A stretch of 64,000 bases of DNA. Source: Bradyrhizobium sp. SSBR45G. GTDB taxonomy: Bacteria; Pseudomonadota; Alphaproteobacteria; Rhizobiales; Xanthobacteraceae. The position numbers were made by a program, and so were the translations under genes. Shown here in pieces: positions 20,208 through 28,972 of the stretch. The notes beneath the pieces are model-generated. The model did no database searches. It was given only the letters and a program-made list of their open reading frames with translations, and had not been told where the DNA came from. How positions within the stretch are numbered: position 1 is the stretch's first letter; every line of letters starts with the position of its first letter. The stretch is from NCBI RefSeq assembly GCF_030159255.1, contig NZ_BSCT01000042.1, positions 1 to 64,000 on the forward strand. Reading direction: 5' to 3'.

Positions 20208-21799
20208 GCGCAGCCGGGGACAGCCGGGATCCGGCTGGCAGCCTTGCCGCGAAGCCGGCCGACGACAGCGCGGCCCTGGTCGACTGGATCGCAGTGGTCG
20301 CCGGTGCCCTCGGCGCATTGATGGCCACGCTCGATATCTCCATCACCAACACGGCGCTGCCGCAGATCCAGGGCGAGGTCGGCGCCAGCGGCACCGAAGG
20401 CACCTGGATCGGCACCGGCTATCTGGTGGCCGAGGTCGTCATGATCCCGTTGACGGCGTGGCTGACCCGCGTGCTCGGCCTGCGGCGCCTGCTGCTGACC
20501 ACGACGATCGCCTTCGTGCTGTTCTCGATGCTGTGCGGCCTCAGCCACGGCCTGCTCGAGATGATCCTCGGCCGCGCCGGGCAAGGCTTCTTCGGGGGTG
20601 CGCTGATCCCGACCGCGCAGGTCATCGTCCGCACCCGGCTGCCGCCGCGGCAGATGCCGATCGGCATGAGCATCTTCGGCGTCATCGTGCTGCTTGGCCC
20701 GGTGCTCGGTCCCGTGATCGGCGGCTATCTCGCCGAAGAGATCTCCTGGCGCTGGTGCTTCTTCCTCAACCTGCCCGTCGGCATCGCGCTGGTTACGCTG
20801 CTGACCCTCGGGCTTCCGGTGCAAAAGGCAGATCTTGGCCTTGTGGCGAAGGCCGATTGGCTCGGCATCATCGGCATGGCGATCGCCTTCGGCTGCCTGA
20901 CTGTCGTGCTGGAGGAAGGGCAGCGCGAGCGCTGGTTCGAATCGTCCATGATCATCGATCTCAGCCTCGTCGCGCTCGCCGGCTTCATCGCGATGGCGGC
21001 TGCGCAAAAGACCAGCCCCGATCCGGTCATCAAGCTGGCCCTGCTGCGGAGCAGCGCCTTCGCCAGCGCCACCTTGATCACGCTGGTGGTTGGCGCGGCT
21101 GTGTACGGCACGACCTTCGTCGTGCCGCAGTTCCTCGCCAGCATCGCCGGCTACAATCCGCGCCAGGCCGGCGGCATCATGGCGCTGGCGGCGATCCCCG
21201 TGTTCGTGCTGATGCCGGTTCTGCCACGCATTCTTGGCCGGCTCGATACCCGTCTGATGGTGGCGCTTGGCCTGGCATGCTTCGCCGCGAGCTGCTTCAC
21301 CGACATCCATCTCGGTCCCGACAGCGATGGCAGCGATTTCACGCTGTCGCAGCTGATGCGCGGTGTCGGCCAGATCCTGACCATGATGCCGCTCAACCAG
21401 GCTTCGATGGCGGCGATCGGGCGCGAGAACGCGGCTGACGGCGCCGGCATCTACAACATGGCCCGCAACCTCGGCGGCTCGATCGGGCTCGCGTTGTGCG
21501 GCGTCTTCATCGACCAGCGCAGCGCCTTGCACTCCGACACCATCCGCGAGGCGATCAGCGCCAATTCCCTGCTCGGGCAGGCGCGGCTTGCGGCCGATGG
21601 CGTCGCTCAGGGCATCGATGCGATGACGGCGCGGCTACGCGCCATCGCACAACTCTCCGGCCTGATCGAGAAGCAGGCGCTGGTGATGACCTACGACGAC
21701 GCTTTCTGTCTGCTCGGCATCTGCCTGATCGCGATCATCCCGGTCGTGCTGCTGCTGCGCGCGCCGAAGGCCGGCACAGCGATGGGAGGAGGGCATTGA
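20204..21799 (+). CDS. DHA2 family MFS efflux permease (EmrB-like)
   Basis: The 531-residue permease has about 14 hydrophobic segments. Near its start is the family motif DISITNTALPQIQGE, and the segment GRAGQGFFGGALIPTAQVIV plus the motif C block LLGPVLGPVIGGYLAEEISWRW identify it as a drug:H+ antiporter. The start overlaps the HlyD stop by four bases, so adaptor and permease are made together. An outer-membrane channel is not adjacent. A truncated sulfotransferase frame overlaps its end. Confidence 0.93.
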   Translation: MSAAGDSRDPAGSLAAKPADDSAALVDWIAVVAGALGALMATLDISITNTALPQIQGEVGASGTEGTWIGTGYLVAEVVMIPLTAWLTRVLGLRRLLLTTTIAFVLFSMLCGLSHGLLEMILGRAGQGFFGGALIPTAQVIVRTRLPPRQMPIGMSIFGVIVLLGPVLGPVIGGYLAEEISWRWCFFLNLPVGIALVTLLTLGLPVQKADLGLVAKADWLGIIGMAIAFGCLTVVLEEGQRERWFESSMIIDLSLVALAGFIAMAAAQKTSPDPVIKLALLRSSAFASATLITLVVGAAVYGTTFVVPQFLASIAGYNPRQAGGIMALAAIPVFVLMPVLPRILGRLDTRLMVALGLACFAASCFTDIHLGPDSDGSDFTLSQLMRGVGQILTMMPLNQASMAAIGRENAADGAGIYNMARNLGGSIGLALCGVFIDQRSALHSDTIREAISANSLLGQARLAADGVAQGIDAMTARLRAIAQLSGLIEKQALVMTYDDAFCLLGICLIAIIPVVLLLRAPKAGTAMGGGH

Positions 21800-22341
21800 G
21801 AGCGTCGCCGGCTGAGCTGACCGAGCTGTCTCCGCGCGCCACGGTGATCTGCTGCGTGCGCGACATTCCCTGGATCCTCGACTCGGTCGAGCGGCTGATC
21901 CGCAGGAACAAGTACCAGCCGTCGGGCATCTTCAGCTTCGAGCCGGGCGGCACGGTGTATTCGCGCGTCGACGGGTTGGCCGCGCCCAACGGCATGGTCG
22001 GCTTCGCCTGGAATGCGCTGCGCGAGGCGTTCTGCGGCGAGCAGGCCGACTGCCTGCTGGCGCTCACCTATGAGACGCTGACGCAGCGACCCCAGCAGGC
22101 GATCGCCGCAGTCTACGACTTCATCAGCGAGAAGCCGTTCGCGCATGATTTCGACAACATCGAGTTCGACGCCGAGGAGTTCGACCGCAGGCTCGGCACG
22201 CCCGGCCTGCACAAGGTCGGCCGCCGCGCCGAGGCCGCGGGCCGCAAGACGGTGCTGCCCGGCGATCTCTGGCGCAAATACGAGAACGACGCGTTCTGGC
22301 GCGATCCCGCCCGCAATCCGAACAAGGTGCGGGTGATTTAG
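21796..22341 (+). pseudogene. Sulfotransferase, C-terminal fragment
   Basis: A 181-codon frame starts at a TTG overlapping the permease stop and matches the second half of bacterial sulfotransferases: the 3'-phosphate-binding segment (VICCVRDIPWILDSVERLI), SGIFSFEPGGTVYSRV, and the C-terminal block FDNIEFDAEEFDRRLGTPGL to ENDAFWRDP. The N-terminal 5'-phosphosulfate loop (GLPRSGST-like), needed to bind PAPS, is absent, and the DNA where it would lie encodes the end of the efflux permease. It is probably a deletion relic fused to the operon; whether it is translated is unknown. Confidence 0.7.
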
Positions 22342-22509
22342 CCGGGTCCGATCCCCCGTCTGCCGAAAGATGGTCCAACCTTGGGGCCACTGAAGCGGCA
22401 ACGCCTCGGTCGGTGCGTTGTCCTGCTGCCGGGGATCCTGGTTGCTATCACTGGTCGTCGCGCCAAGACGCTCGTGTAACCGGGCGCCCTCGCTCTCGTC
22501 ATGGTCCTG

Positions 22510-22704
22510 TCAGGGCGTCCAGTTTGCCGGGCCCAACAAGGTCGGAGGAAGCACCGCGCCAGTCATGCCGTCGATGAAATGAAATCTCATGCAGGCCGGG
22601 CAGTTCACGGTCTCGAATCGCGAGAGGCCCTTCGGCTGTTGGACGAAGGCGTCCACGTCAGCCCCCGTTTGGGGGCACCGAAACGTGATTGGACCATCCA
22701 TCAT
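22510..22704 (-). CDS. Small CPxC zinc-ribbon-like protein
   Basis: The 64-residue protein has two short cysteine sites, FRCPQTGADVD near the start and VNCPACMRFHFID in the middle, followed by TG. This pattern recalls small conserved zinc-ribbon proteins that I associate with Bradyrhizobium genomes; function is unknown. A palindrome shared with two other sites in this cluster lies 65 bases upstream of its start (22769-22786), which supports expression. Confidence 0.6.
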   Translation of the reverse strand: MMDGPITFRCPQTGADVDAFVQQPKGLSRFETVNCPACMRFHFIDGMTGAVLPPTLLGPANWTP

Positions 22705-22768
22705 CCATCTCCGGTTCAGCTTGAAAAGCGGAAGGCGCGCACATGGTGAGCATTCTCACCGGACATGA

Positions 22769-22786
22769 CTGAGCAATATTGATCAG
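22769..22786. promoter_or_regulatory. 18-bp palindrome, copy 1 of 3
   Basis: CTGAGCAATATTGATCAG is symmetric except for one pair. It matches 15 of 18 bases of the perfect site at 27624-27641. It lies 65 bases upstream of the small zinc-ribbon gene and 15 bases after a second hairpin, GTGAG-CATT-CTCAC. Confidence 0.5.
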
Positions 22787-22789
22787 TCG

Positions 22790-23300
22790 AGCATTTCGGC
22801 CTCCGGCAATCTGATGCTGCGGCAGATTGATGGACATCTCGGCGGCTCGGTCGGTCACACGACAGGCCGTGACGACGAGAGTTGCACGATCGGGGTCCAT
22901 CGGGACGGTCGCGAACGCATCGTTGTTGCGCACAAGGACAGCTTCATGGAGCGGGCTGTTCGGCGGCGGTCATCCGTTGAAGAGCGCCCTCCGAGCGACG
23001 CCCGACGAATCTGCGAAGGCCCAGATCGAGGCAACGGATGATGGAAAAGCGCCGGCGAACGAAGACGGCCCCAACCGGGGGAGCTGGGACCGCCCTTCAT
23101 CGGATGCTATGGGGAAATCGCATCCGGTCGTTCTGATCAAGCGTCCAGGGCCGTATTGGTTCCGGCGATTGCTTCGGATCGATTGATGCGGCATCGATAG
23201 GCTTCGTCGAGCGTCGGTTGCGTCCTGGCCGCGGCGTGTCGGGATTTTCGCCACGATCACGTCCGGCCGGGCATTCGACCTCGAGAGTCCCCACATAAGG
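22790..23300. other. Gap without a supported gene
   Basis: Open frames on both strands (for example 22827-23186 plus and 22658-22933 minus) overlap each other, lack domains and are unusual in composition. I see no RNA gene or repeat here. A decayed gene is possible. Confidence 0.35.
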
Positions 23301-23304
23301 CTCT

Positions 23305-23490
23305 ATGGCAAACTGGCAACCATCCACCACGCGGGCTCCTCCCAGAACGAAGGCTGAGCTGCGCGAGATGCTGGCAGAGGCGGTCCGCAATACACGGGAC
23401 ATCGCGGGCTCATCGACCGCCGTGACAATCTTGCCGGAAAGGGCCGGGGCCGACCATACGGTTGATCGGTCCGCACCATTATCAGGCTGA
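23305..23490 (+). CDS. Small hypothetical protein
   Basis: A 61-codon frame begins with ATG after AAGG. The N-terminal part has a lysine/arginine-rich stretch and the helix RTKAELREMLAEAVRNT, which looks like a conserved short motif of small rhizobial proteins; the C-terminal half is low in recognisable features. It is convergent with the kinase gene. Coding status is uncertain. Confidence 0.4.
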   Translation: MANWQPSTTRAPPRTKAELREMLAEAVRNTRDIAGSSTAVTILPERAGADHTVDRSAPLSG

Positions 23491-23674
23491 CGCGACGTCG
23501 TGCATCTTGCGTCGTCTGCGAGCAGCGCCGGCGAATGCATTGGCTTGGAAGGGTCGGGCGACCGCGAGGCTGCTAGTCCGGCGCTGAGCGCAGGCCTCGC
23601 GATGTCGCGTCGAGCTATTGGTCGGACAGCGGGACAGCTCGGCAAACGGAAGATGGTCAATGAAGAAGCTTTGA

Positions 23675-24925
23675 TCAGACCGGCGCGGTCGGTGTGGCCT
23701 TGTTCGGCGTTGGCGCTCCCTCGCCTGAGGTGAGTGGCAGCTCGAACAGGAAGCGCGTCCCGCTTGGCGTATTCGACAGGATCGTCAAATGGCTGCGGAG
23801 CTGCCGCACCAGCCCCTTGATGATCCGAAATCCCAGGCTCGCGCGCGGCTGATCGATGTCGAAGCCCGCCGGGAGGCCGATGCCGTGGTCGGAGACCTCA
23901 ACGTGCAGGCATCCATTCGTTTCGTGCGCCGAGACGTCGATCGCGCCGTGACCACCGGGATAGGCGTGTTTGACCGCATTGGTGACGAGCTCGTTGATCA
24001 GAAGGCCCAGGGGAAGGGCATGATCGGCTGACAGCTGGATCGCGTCGGCATGGCAACACAGGACATTCGTTCCCGCTGCGCCATGCATTCTGCTGCAGAA
24101 ATCGTCCATGAAGACGGCGAGGTCGATGAAGCCGAGCCGCGTGCCGCGAGAAAGATGATCATGGACCTGGGCGATGGTCGCGACGCGTGATCCCGCCTCT
24201 TGGAGCCCGCGCCTGACATCATCCGATTGTGTGCTGCGCGATTGAATGTGGAGCATCGCGACGACAGAGGAGAGACTGTTCTTGACGCGGTGGCTCATTT
24301 CGCGTGTCAGCATCGCCTGATAGTCGAAAGCTTCCTGCAGCCGCGCATCAGCGTTGTGACGCTCGACTGCGATTCCAACGAGCCCGGCGAAGCCGGCGAG
24401 GAAGGTGGCGTCGGCCTCGTCGAAGCGCCCGGGTTCCGGACTGTCGACTTCGAGTACGCCAAAGAATGCGCTGCCGTTCGCACCGCGCTTGATCGGGACG
24501 TTGATCGATCGCTGGATGCCGTGGTCTGCGAGCACGCGCAGACGCTGGAAGCGGGGTTCCGACGACAGATCGTTGCAGATGACGGTTTGACCGTTTTGGA
24601 AGGCATATCCGGCCGGCGAACCGGCGTCCGTCGGCAACGATGCATGGTCGATCGTGTTCGGTGCCCACCCCACCCCCGCGCGGACGATCAGGCGCCGCAC
24701 GTCCGGAGCGAACTCCATGGCCGCCGCGAAGGGAGCATCGAGGCCTTCGGCGCAGAGTTCGGTGGCGCGCTGGAGAATGATCTGGAGGTCCCGGGACTGC
24801 AGCGCGGCGCGGCTGAATTCGGCAAGCAGCGACTGCTGCTTGAGTCGATAGCGCAGTTCGTTGCGAACGCCCGCCCGCCGCAGAAAGATCGGGAACGGCG
24901 CCGTTTCGTCCAATGTTCTCAGCAT
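23675..24925 (-). CDS. GAF-domain sensor histidine kinase (HisKA_2 type)
   Basis: The 416-residue kinase has no membrane segment. An N-terminal GAF domain (about 25-185) is followed by the HisKA_2 dimerisation helix with phosphoacceptor H212 in EMSHRVKNSL and a HATPase domain with N box LINELVTNAVKHAYP, G1 motif SDHGIGLPAG and G2 block SLGFRIIKGLV. Such kinases often act in light, redox or general-stress pathways with single-domain receivers. The obvious partner, a receiver gene at 25418, is frameshifted. The frame is open 87 codons further upstream, but ATG 24925, with GGAG 10 bases away, gives a normal N-terminus. Confidence 0.88.
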   Translation of the reverse strand: MLRTLDETAPFPIFLRRAGVRNELRYRLKQQSLLAEFSRAALQSRDLQIILQRATELCAEGLDAPFAAAMEFAPDVRRLIVRAGVGWAPNTIDHASLPTDAGSPAGYAFQNGQTVICNDLSSEPRFQRLRVLADHGIQRSINVPIKRGANGSAFFGVLEVDSPEPGRFDEADATFLAGFAGLVGIAVERHNADARLQEAFDYQAMLTREMSHRVKNSLSSVVAMLHIQSRSTQSDDVRRGLQEAGSRVATIAQVHDHLSRGTRLGFIDLAVFMDDFCSRMHGAAGTNVLCCHADAIQLSADHALPLGLLINELVTNAVKHAYPGGHGAIDVSAHETNGCLHVEVSDHGIGLPAGFDIDQPRASLGFRIIKGLVRQLRSHLTILSNTPSGTRFLFELPLTSGEGAPTPNKATPTAPV

Positions 24926-25230
24926 GATGATGATGCTCCAGGCTGGGGACGCAGCCTGACGATCCACGCCCCGCCGCCCTGTGCATCCCAGGGCCGAGCC
25001 TGCGGCAATCGCCATTCGGAGTCTGAGCAAAACAGGACATCGGGTGCGATGCCCGCACCGTGGGGCGATCCGTCGCGGAGCGGCGGACGACCGGGCCGAT
25101 CTTGGATGGTCGTTGGAGGAAATGTCGAACGGTTCGTCGTTTGGCGGCTTTTTGTGCCGCTTCGTGGCATGGACCACCGACAGCACGTTGCGGGCTGTGT
25201 GACAGATGTATCCAGTCGAGAGGATATGTC

Positions 25231-25425
25231 GTGTCTCATTCCGCCAGCGACCTCGAATATAGCCGCGAATGTCTTCGATTGGCGTCGGATTTCACGCAGC
25301 TCGCCCAAGAGACCCGTGATCCGGACGTCCAGGCTCATTGCGAGCGGATGGCGACCTTCTGGACCGAGCGGGCCGCCCAGGGTCCGGAGACCGAGCCGCC
25401 GAGTTCAGATCGCGTCGATGAATGA
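25231..25425 (+). CDS. Small conserved hypothetical protein
   Basis: The 64-residue, mostly helical protein begins at a GTG with GAGAGGA upstream. The segment DLEYSRECLRLASDFTQLAQ followed by ARMATFW-like HCERMATFWTERA resembles a small protein family that I associate with Bradyrhizobium and that often sits beside two-component genes. It is divergent from the kinase gene (305 bases apart) and its stop overlaps the start of the broken receiver gene by a few bases, so the two were probably one operon. Confidence 0.6.
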   Translation: MSHSASDLEYSRECLRLASDFTQLAQETRDPDVQAHCERMATFWTERAAQGPETEPPSSDRVDE

Positions 25426-25680
25426 TATGGCCGTTCGGTTGCCGAGCGGGGCCTTTGCGCTCGTCCTGATCGTCGCGGACGACGAATTGCTGCGCGACCT
25501 CGCGGTCCAATCGGTCGAGAGCGCCGGCTTTCTGGTGCTGCAGGCCGGGAACGCCAGGAGGCTCTGGACCTGCTCGGAGCGAGAGCGGACATTGCAGCCC
25601 TGTTGACCGACATCAACATGCCCGGTGACATCGACGGGCTGGAATTGGCGCACGCGGTCCGCCACAGCTGGCGCTCGGCG
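25418..25680 (+). pseudogene. Response-regulator receiver domain, frameshifted and truncated
   Basis: From ATG 25418 the frame encodes a CheY-like start (ALVLIVADDELLRDLAVQSV then GFLVLQAGNA), with the acidic pair in ADDE. Around 25552-25560 the reading frame shifts by one base. In the next frame the domain continues as EALDLLGARADIAALLTDI with the phosphoacceptor aspartate in TDINMPG, then GLELAHAVR. After about 25680 the match ends, so the last third of the receiver (threonine and lysine switch residues) is missing. It is likely the former partner of the divergent HisKA_2 kinase. Confidence 0.75.
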
Positions 25681-25690
25681 GAAAAGCCAG

Positions 25691-25708
25691 CTGTGCAATT
25701 CTGCTCAG
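25691..25708. promoter_or_regulatory. 18-bp palindrome, copy 2 of 3
   Basis: CTGTGCAATTCTGCTCAG differs by one base from the perfect copy at 27624-27641. It lies 108 bases upstream of the Crp/Fnr gene at 25817, directly after the receiver pseudogene. Confidence 0.55.
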
Positions 25709-25816
25709 CTTCTCTGGTGCAAAGCGTGCACGAGACTCAGGCGGCGTCATCATGGGCAGCGCTTTGTAACTTGCCGCGCGCTTTCCAGCACTTGAGGGTC
25801 GATTGGCACAGCTCGG

Positions 25817-26563
25817 ATGATCAAAGCGCAAACCGACCAGGATCTGCGCAACAATCAATTGCTCGACGCCCTGCCGCCGGACAGCAGAAGCCGAATCGAA
25901 CCGCATCTCGAAGCCATCGATTTCAAGCTGGGTGCCGTGGTGTGCGAGGCCGGCGGCCAGCTCAGGCATGCCTACTTTCCCAGAGGGTCGGTGCTGTCGC
26001 TGCTGACAGTGCTGGAAAACGGTGCGGCCATCGAGACCGCCAACATCGGTCGTGAAGGGGCTTTTGGCCTGTTTGCCGCGATGTACAGCAGGGTGTCCTT
26101 CAATCGGTGCATCGTGCAGCTGGAGGGGCACACCGTCCGTTGTCCTATCGAGTTGCTGCAGCATGAGTTCGATGCCAGCGGCCGGGTCCGAAATCTTCTC
26201 GTCAGCTACTCCGAGACCTTGCTGTCACAGGTTCAGCAGACCGTCGCCTGCAACGCCATGCATTCGACGCAAGAGCGCATGTGCCGGTGGCTTCTGATGA
26301 TGCATGACCGTGCCGAGGGGGAGTCTCTCCCCTACACCCATGAGTTCCTGTCGCAGATCCTGGGGTCCCACCGCAAGTCCGTGACGCTTGCGGCCCAATC
26401 GATGCAGGCAGCCGGCCTCATCAGCTATCGCCGGGGCACCATCCAGGTCGTCGATCGGGCGGCATTGGAAGCGACGTCGTGCGAGTGCTACGCGATCGTC
26501 AAGGAGCGGTTCGATGCGTTCCTCAAGCCGCCTGCGACGGCGCTGCATAGTCGGTCGGAATGA
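25817..26563 (+). CDS. Crp/Fnr family regulator
   Basis: The 248-residue protein has an N-terminal cyclic-nucleotide-binding-like barrel (about 20-140, with FPRGSVLSLLTVLENG and IGREGAFG) and a C-terminal winged helix (about 160-230) whose helix-turn-helix reads HEFLSQILGSHRKSVTLAA. It lacks the N-terminal cysteine cluster of FNR, so oxygen sensing by an iron-sulfur centre is not expected. This subgroup is common in rhizobia. An upstream palindrome with Crp-like geometry may be an autoregulatory site. It converges on a second Crp/Fnr gene, with stops 33 bases apart. Confidence 0.9.
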   Translation: MIKAQTDQDLRNNQLLDALPPDSRSRIEPHLEAIDFKLGAVVCEAGGQLRHAYFPRGSVLSLLTVLENGAAIETANIGREGAFGLFAAMYSRVSFNRCIVQLEGHTVRCPIELLQHEFDASGRVRNLLVSYSETLLSQVQQTVACNAMHSTQERMCRWLLMMHDRAEGESLPYTHEFLSQILGSHRKSVTLAAQSMQAAGLISYRRGTIQVVDRAALEATSCECYAIVKERFDAFLKPPATALHSRSE

Positions 26564-26596
26564 TCCGAGCCCGCACGCGGCGGCCGTCTCGGAAAG

Positions 26597-27331
26597 TCAG
26601 TCGATATTTTCCTGAGTCTTGCCCCCGGCCGACTTGACGCCTGAGATATGCGGCTGATCGTGCAGAACGACGTTCAGCAGAGAGCTGTGGATCTCGAGGT
26701 GGCCATTGTAGTCGATGAACCCAAGCTTGCGGAACTTGTTCATGAAATGGCTGACGCGTGAGCGCGTCGTGCCGATCATGTCCGCGAGCATTTCCTGGCT
26801 GACCTTCGCGATGACGCGCTGCGGTTTTCCATCATTCCCGAAATTCGCCAGCAGCAGCAATGCCCGCGCCAGCCGCTTCTCGCTCGAATTGAACAGCTGA
26901 TCGATGAGGTCGGCCTCGACGCGGATCGTCCGTGCCAGGATATGCGAGACGAATATTTCAGAGAACGCCGGCTGCTCGCGCAGCACGCTGAGCGCCGCCG
27001 ATCTGGTGATCCGCAAAATCTCGCTTTCGGTGATGGCAGACGCCGCAGACAGCCGGTTCGTCTGTCCGGCCAGGCAGCCCTCGCCGAAAAAGTCGTCGGG
27101 GCCGAGGATTGCAATGACGGCCTCTTTGCCCTGCTCGGAATGGACGACGATCTTGACCGTTCCGGATATGATATAGAACAGGACATCTGCCGCACTGCCT
27201 TGCGAAAAGATCTGCTGATCTTTTCGATATTTTCCGATCGTCCGTCCAGCGCCTGCGGTTCTCAGGAACACGGACGGATCGAATGGTCGCTTTCTGCTTG
27301 CCGGCTGCTTTGCGAGGACCTGCTTTGCCAT
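26597..27331 (-). CDS. Crp/Fnr family regulator
   Basis: The 244-residue regulator has a cyclic-nucleotide-binding domain (IFSQGSAADVLFYIISGTVK, then LGPDDFFGEGCLAGQ) and a winged helix with KVSQEMLADMIGTTRSRVSHF as the DNA-contact region. The two domain blocks are typical of the CRP-like branch. The frame is open 100 codons upstream, but ATG 27331 follows GGGAG at 5 bases and gives the usual length. The third palindrome lies about 293 bases upstream. Confidence 0.9.
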   Translation of the reverse strand: MAKQVLAKQPASRKRPFDPSVFLRTAGAGRTIGKYRKDQQIFSQGSAADVLFYIISGTVKIVVHSEQGKEAVIAILGPDDFFGEGCLAGQTNRLSAASAITESEILRITRSAALSVLREQPAFSEIFVSHILARTIRVEADLIDQLFNSSEKRLARALLLLANFGNDGKPQRVIAKVSQEMLADMIGTTRSRVSHFMNKFRKLGFIDYNGHLEIHSSLLNVVLHDQPHISGVKSAGGKTQENID

Positions 27332-27623
27332 GGGGTCTCCCGGCTGACGCGCGAGAGCCGAAACAACCGGAACCCGGTCTCGCGACTGGCGTATGCGCCG
27401 GTCAGCATAGCGTCTTGGAGGACCGTTTGAAAGCGAAGTCGCCTGCATTTCGCGACGGATGCTCAAATGGATCTGTAGGACGGCGTTGCGAACGCTGGTT
27501 CCCGGGGCGAGCAACCAACTCATTAGATGCGCAGGAACCGGTTGAATCCATGCTCGCCGGCGTGAGTGCGCAAGCACGCTGACGGGATGAAACGACGGCG
27601 CGCCGTGATCATCGTCATGGAAA

Positions 27624-27641
27624 CTGAGCAATTCTGCTCAG
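27624..27641. promoter_or_regulatory. 18-bp palindrome, copy 3 of 3 (perfect)
   Basis: CTGAGCA-ATTC-TGCTCAG has perfect seven-base arms, eight with the flanking A and T. The TGAGC-N6-GCTCA spacing is that of Crp-type sites. It is in the 436-base gap between the Crp/Fnr gene (start 27331) and the peptidase stop (27768), where I see no gene. Confidence 0.6.
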
Positions 27642-27767
27642 TCTCGCCCCGGAGCCAGCAGCGGCCGGCATGTCCTGCATGATGCGTCCATCGACGCGGA
27701 CGAACACCTTCGCCAACAGCTGTTGTTGAAAACGGCCCCGCCGATCCGAGACGAATGCCGTCGACCC

Positions 27768-28706
27768 TCAGTCCTCGTCGCTGTAGATGGCGGTGTGGAT
27801 GCGTCCGTCCGGACCGGTCCAGGCGCGGTACATGCCGCTGCAGTTGAAGGGCAGGGCGACGTTTCCCTTGGCGTCGATCGCAACGAGTCCGCCCGAGCCG
27901 CCGAAGGGGGCGATCTCCGCCACGACATCGTGGGCCGCCGTCGCGAGCGATTGCCCTGCGAGACGCATGCGCGCATCGATCTCATGCGCCACCGCATGAC
28001 GGATGAAGATCTCGCCATGGCCGGTTGCCGAGATCGCACAGGTGCGATCATCCGCCCAGGTGCCGGCCCCGAAGATGGGACTGTCGCCGACGCGGCCGGG
28101 CTTCTTCGCCGTCATGCCGCCGGTCGAGGTCGCCGCGGCGAGATGGCCATGGATGTCGAGGGCGACGGCGCCGACTGTGCCGTGCCTGCGCGCGTCGTCG
28201 CCGTCGTCGGGAATGCCGGATGCGCGGCGCGCCATCTCCGCCTCGAGCGAGGCGCGGCGCTCGGGCGTGGCGAACCAGCTGGGGTCGGCGTGCTCGAGAC
28301 CGGCTTCGCGGCAGAAGCGGCGCGCGCCCTCGCCGGTGAGCAGCACGTGCCCGGTCGTCTCCATCACCGCGCGCGCGGCGAGCACGGGATGGCGAGGGCC
28401 ACAGATGCCGGCCACGGCACCGCAGGCGCGATCTGTGCCCGACATGATGGCCGCATCCATCTCATGGGTGCCGTCAGAGGTGTAGACGGCGCCCCGTCCG
28501 GCATTGAACAGCGGATCGTCCTCGAGCGCCATCACTGTCGCGGTGACTGCATCGAGCGCCGTACCGCCATCGCGCAGGATCGCGTGCCCGGCCTCCAGGG
28601 CGGCGCGCAGGCCGGCATGATAGGCGGCCTTTCGCTCCGCTGTCATCAGATCGCGGCGGATGGTGCCGGCCCCACCATGGAGCGCGAGAACGGGCATTGT
28701 GGACAT
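27768..28706 (-). CDS. Isoaspartyl peptidase / L-asparaginase (Ntn hydrolase)
   Basis: The 312-residue precursor belongs to the N-terminal-nucleophile asparaginases. It should cleave itself before T177 in HGTVGAVALD; the new N-terminal threonine then attacks isoaspartyl dipeptides or L-asparagine. Other family marks are LALHGGAGTIRRDL at the start, NAGRGAVYTSDGTHEMDA and GDSPIFGAGTWA. ATG 28706 follows AGGA; an upstream start would add 17 residues. It stands alone, so the role (protein repair, peptide turnover) is inferred from the family. Confidence 0.93.
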   Translation of the reverse strand: MSTMPVLALHGGAGTIRRDLMTAERKAAYHAGLRAALEAGHAILRDGGTALDAVTATVMALEDDPLFNAGRGAVYTSDGTHEMDAAIMSGTDRACGAVAGICGPRHPVLAARAVMETTGHVLLTGEGARRFCREAGLEHADPSWFATPERRASLEAEMARRASGIPDDGDDARRHGTVGAVALDIHGHLAAATSTGGMTAKKPGRVGDSPIFGAGTWADDRTCAISATGHGEIFIRHAVAHEIDARMRLAGQSLATAAHDVVAEIAPFGGSGGLVAIDAKGNVALPFNCSGMYRAWTGPDGRIHTAIYSDED

Positions 28707-28972
28707 GACGTCATCCTGGAGTCGAGTGATCCGTGCAGGCATGGCCGATACGGTCATGATTGGGTCGTGCGACGTCGGGCATAGCTGCTGTGTCGGCCGA
28801 AATTTGCATCTTCACCGGGCTTCGTCCATCCCGTGGAGCTCGGCGAGCGATGACGGACATGGCCGTCGCGGCGCGCGGAAGCGGAGATCGATGCGGCGCG
28901 GAAGGCGTGCGATCCTTCTCGGTTTGTTAAGGCGGTGTCCGTAGTCTCCCGGAGATCACCACGGAGAAGATC

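Noticed and set aside
22827..23186. A 119-codon plus-strand frame
   Set aside because: It overlaps other equally weak frames and shows no domain or family pattern, so it is left as a gap.
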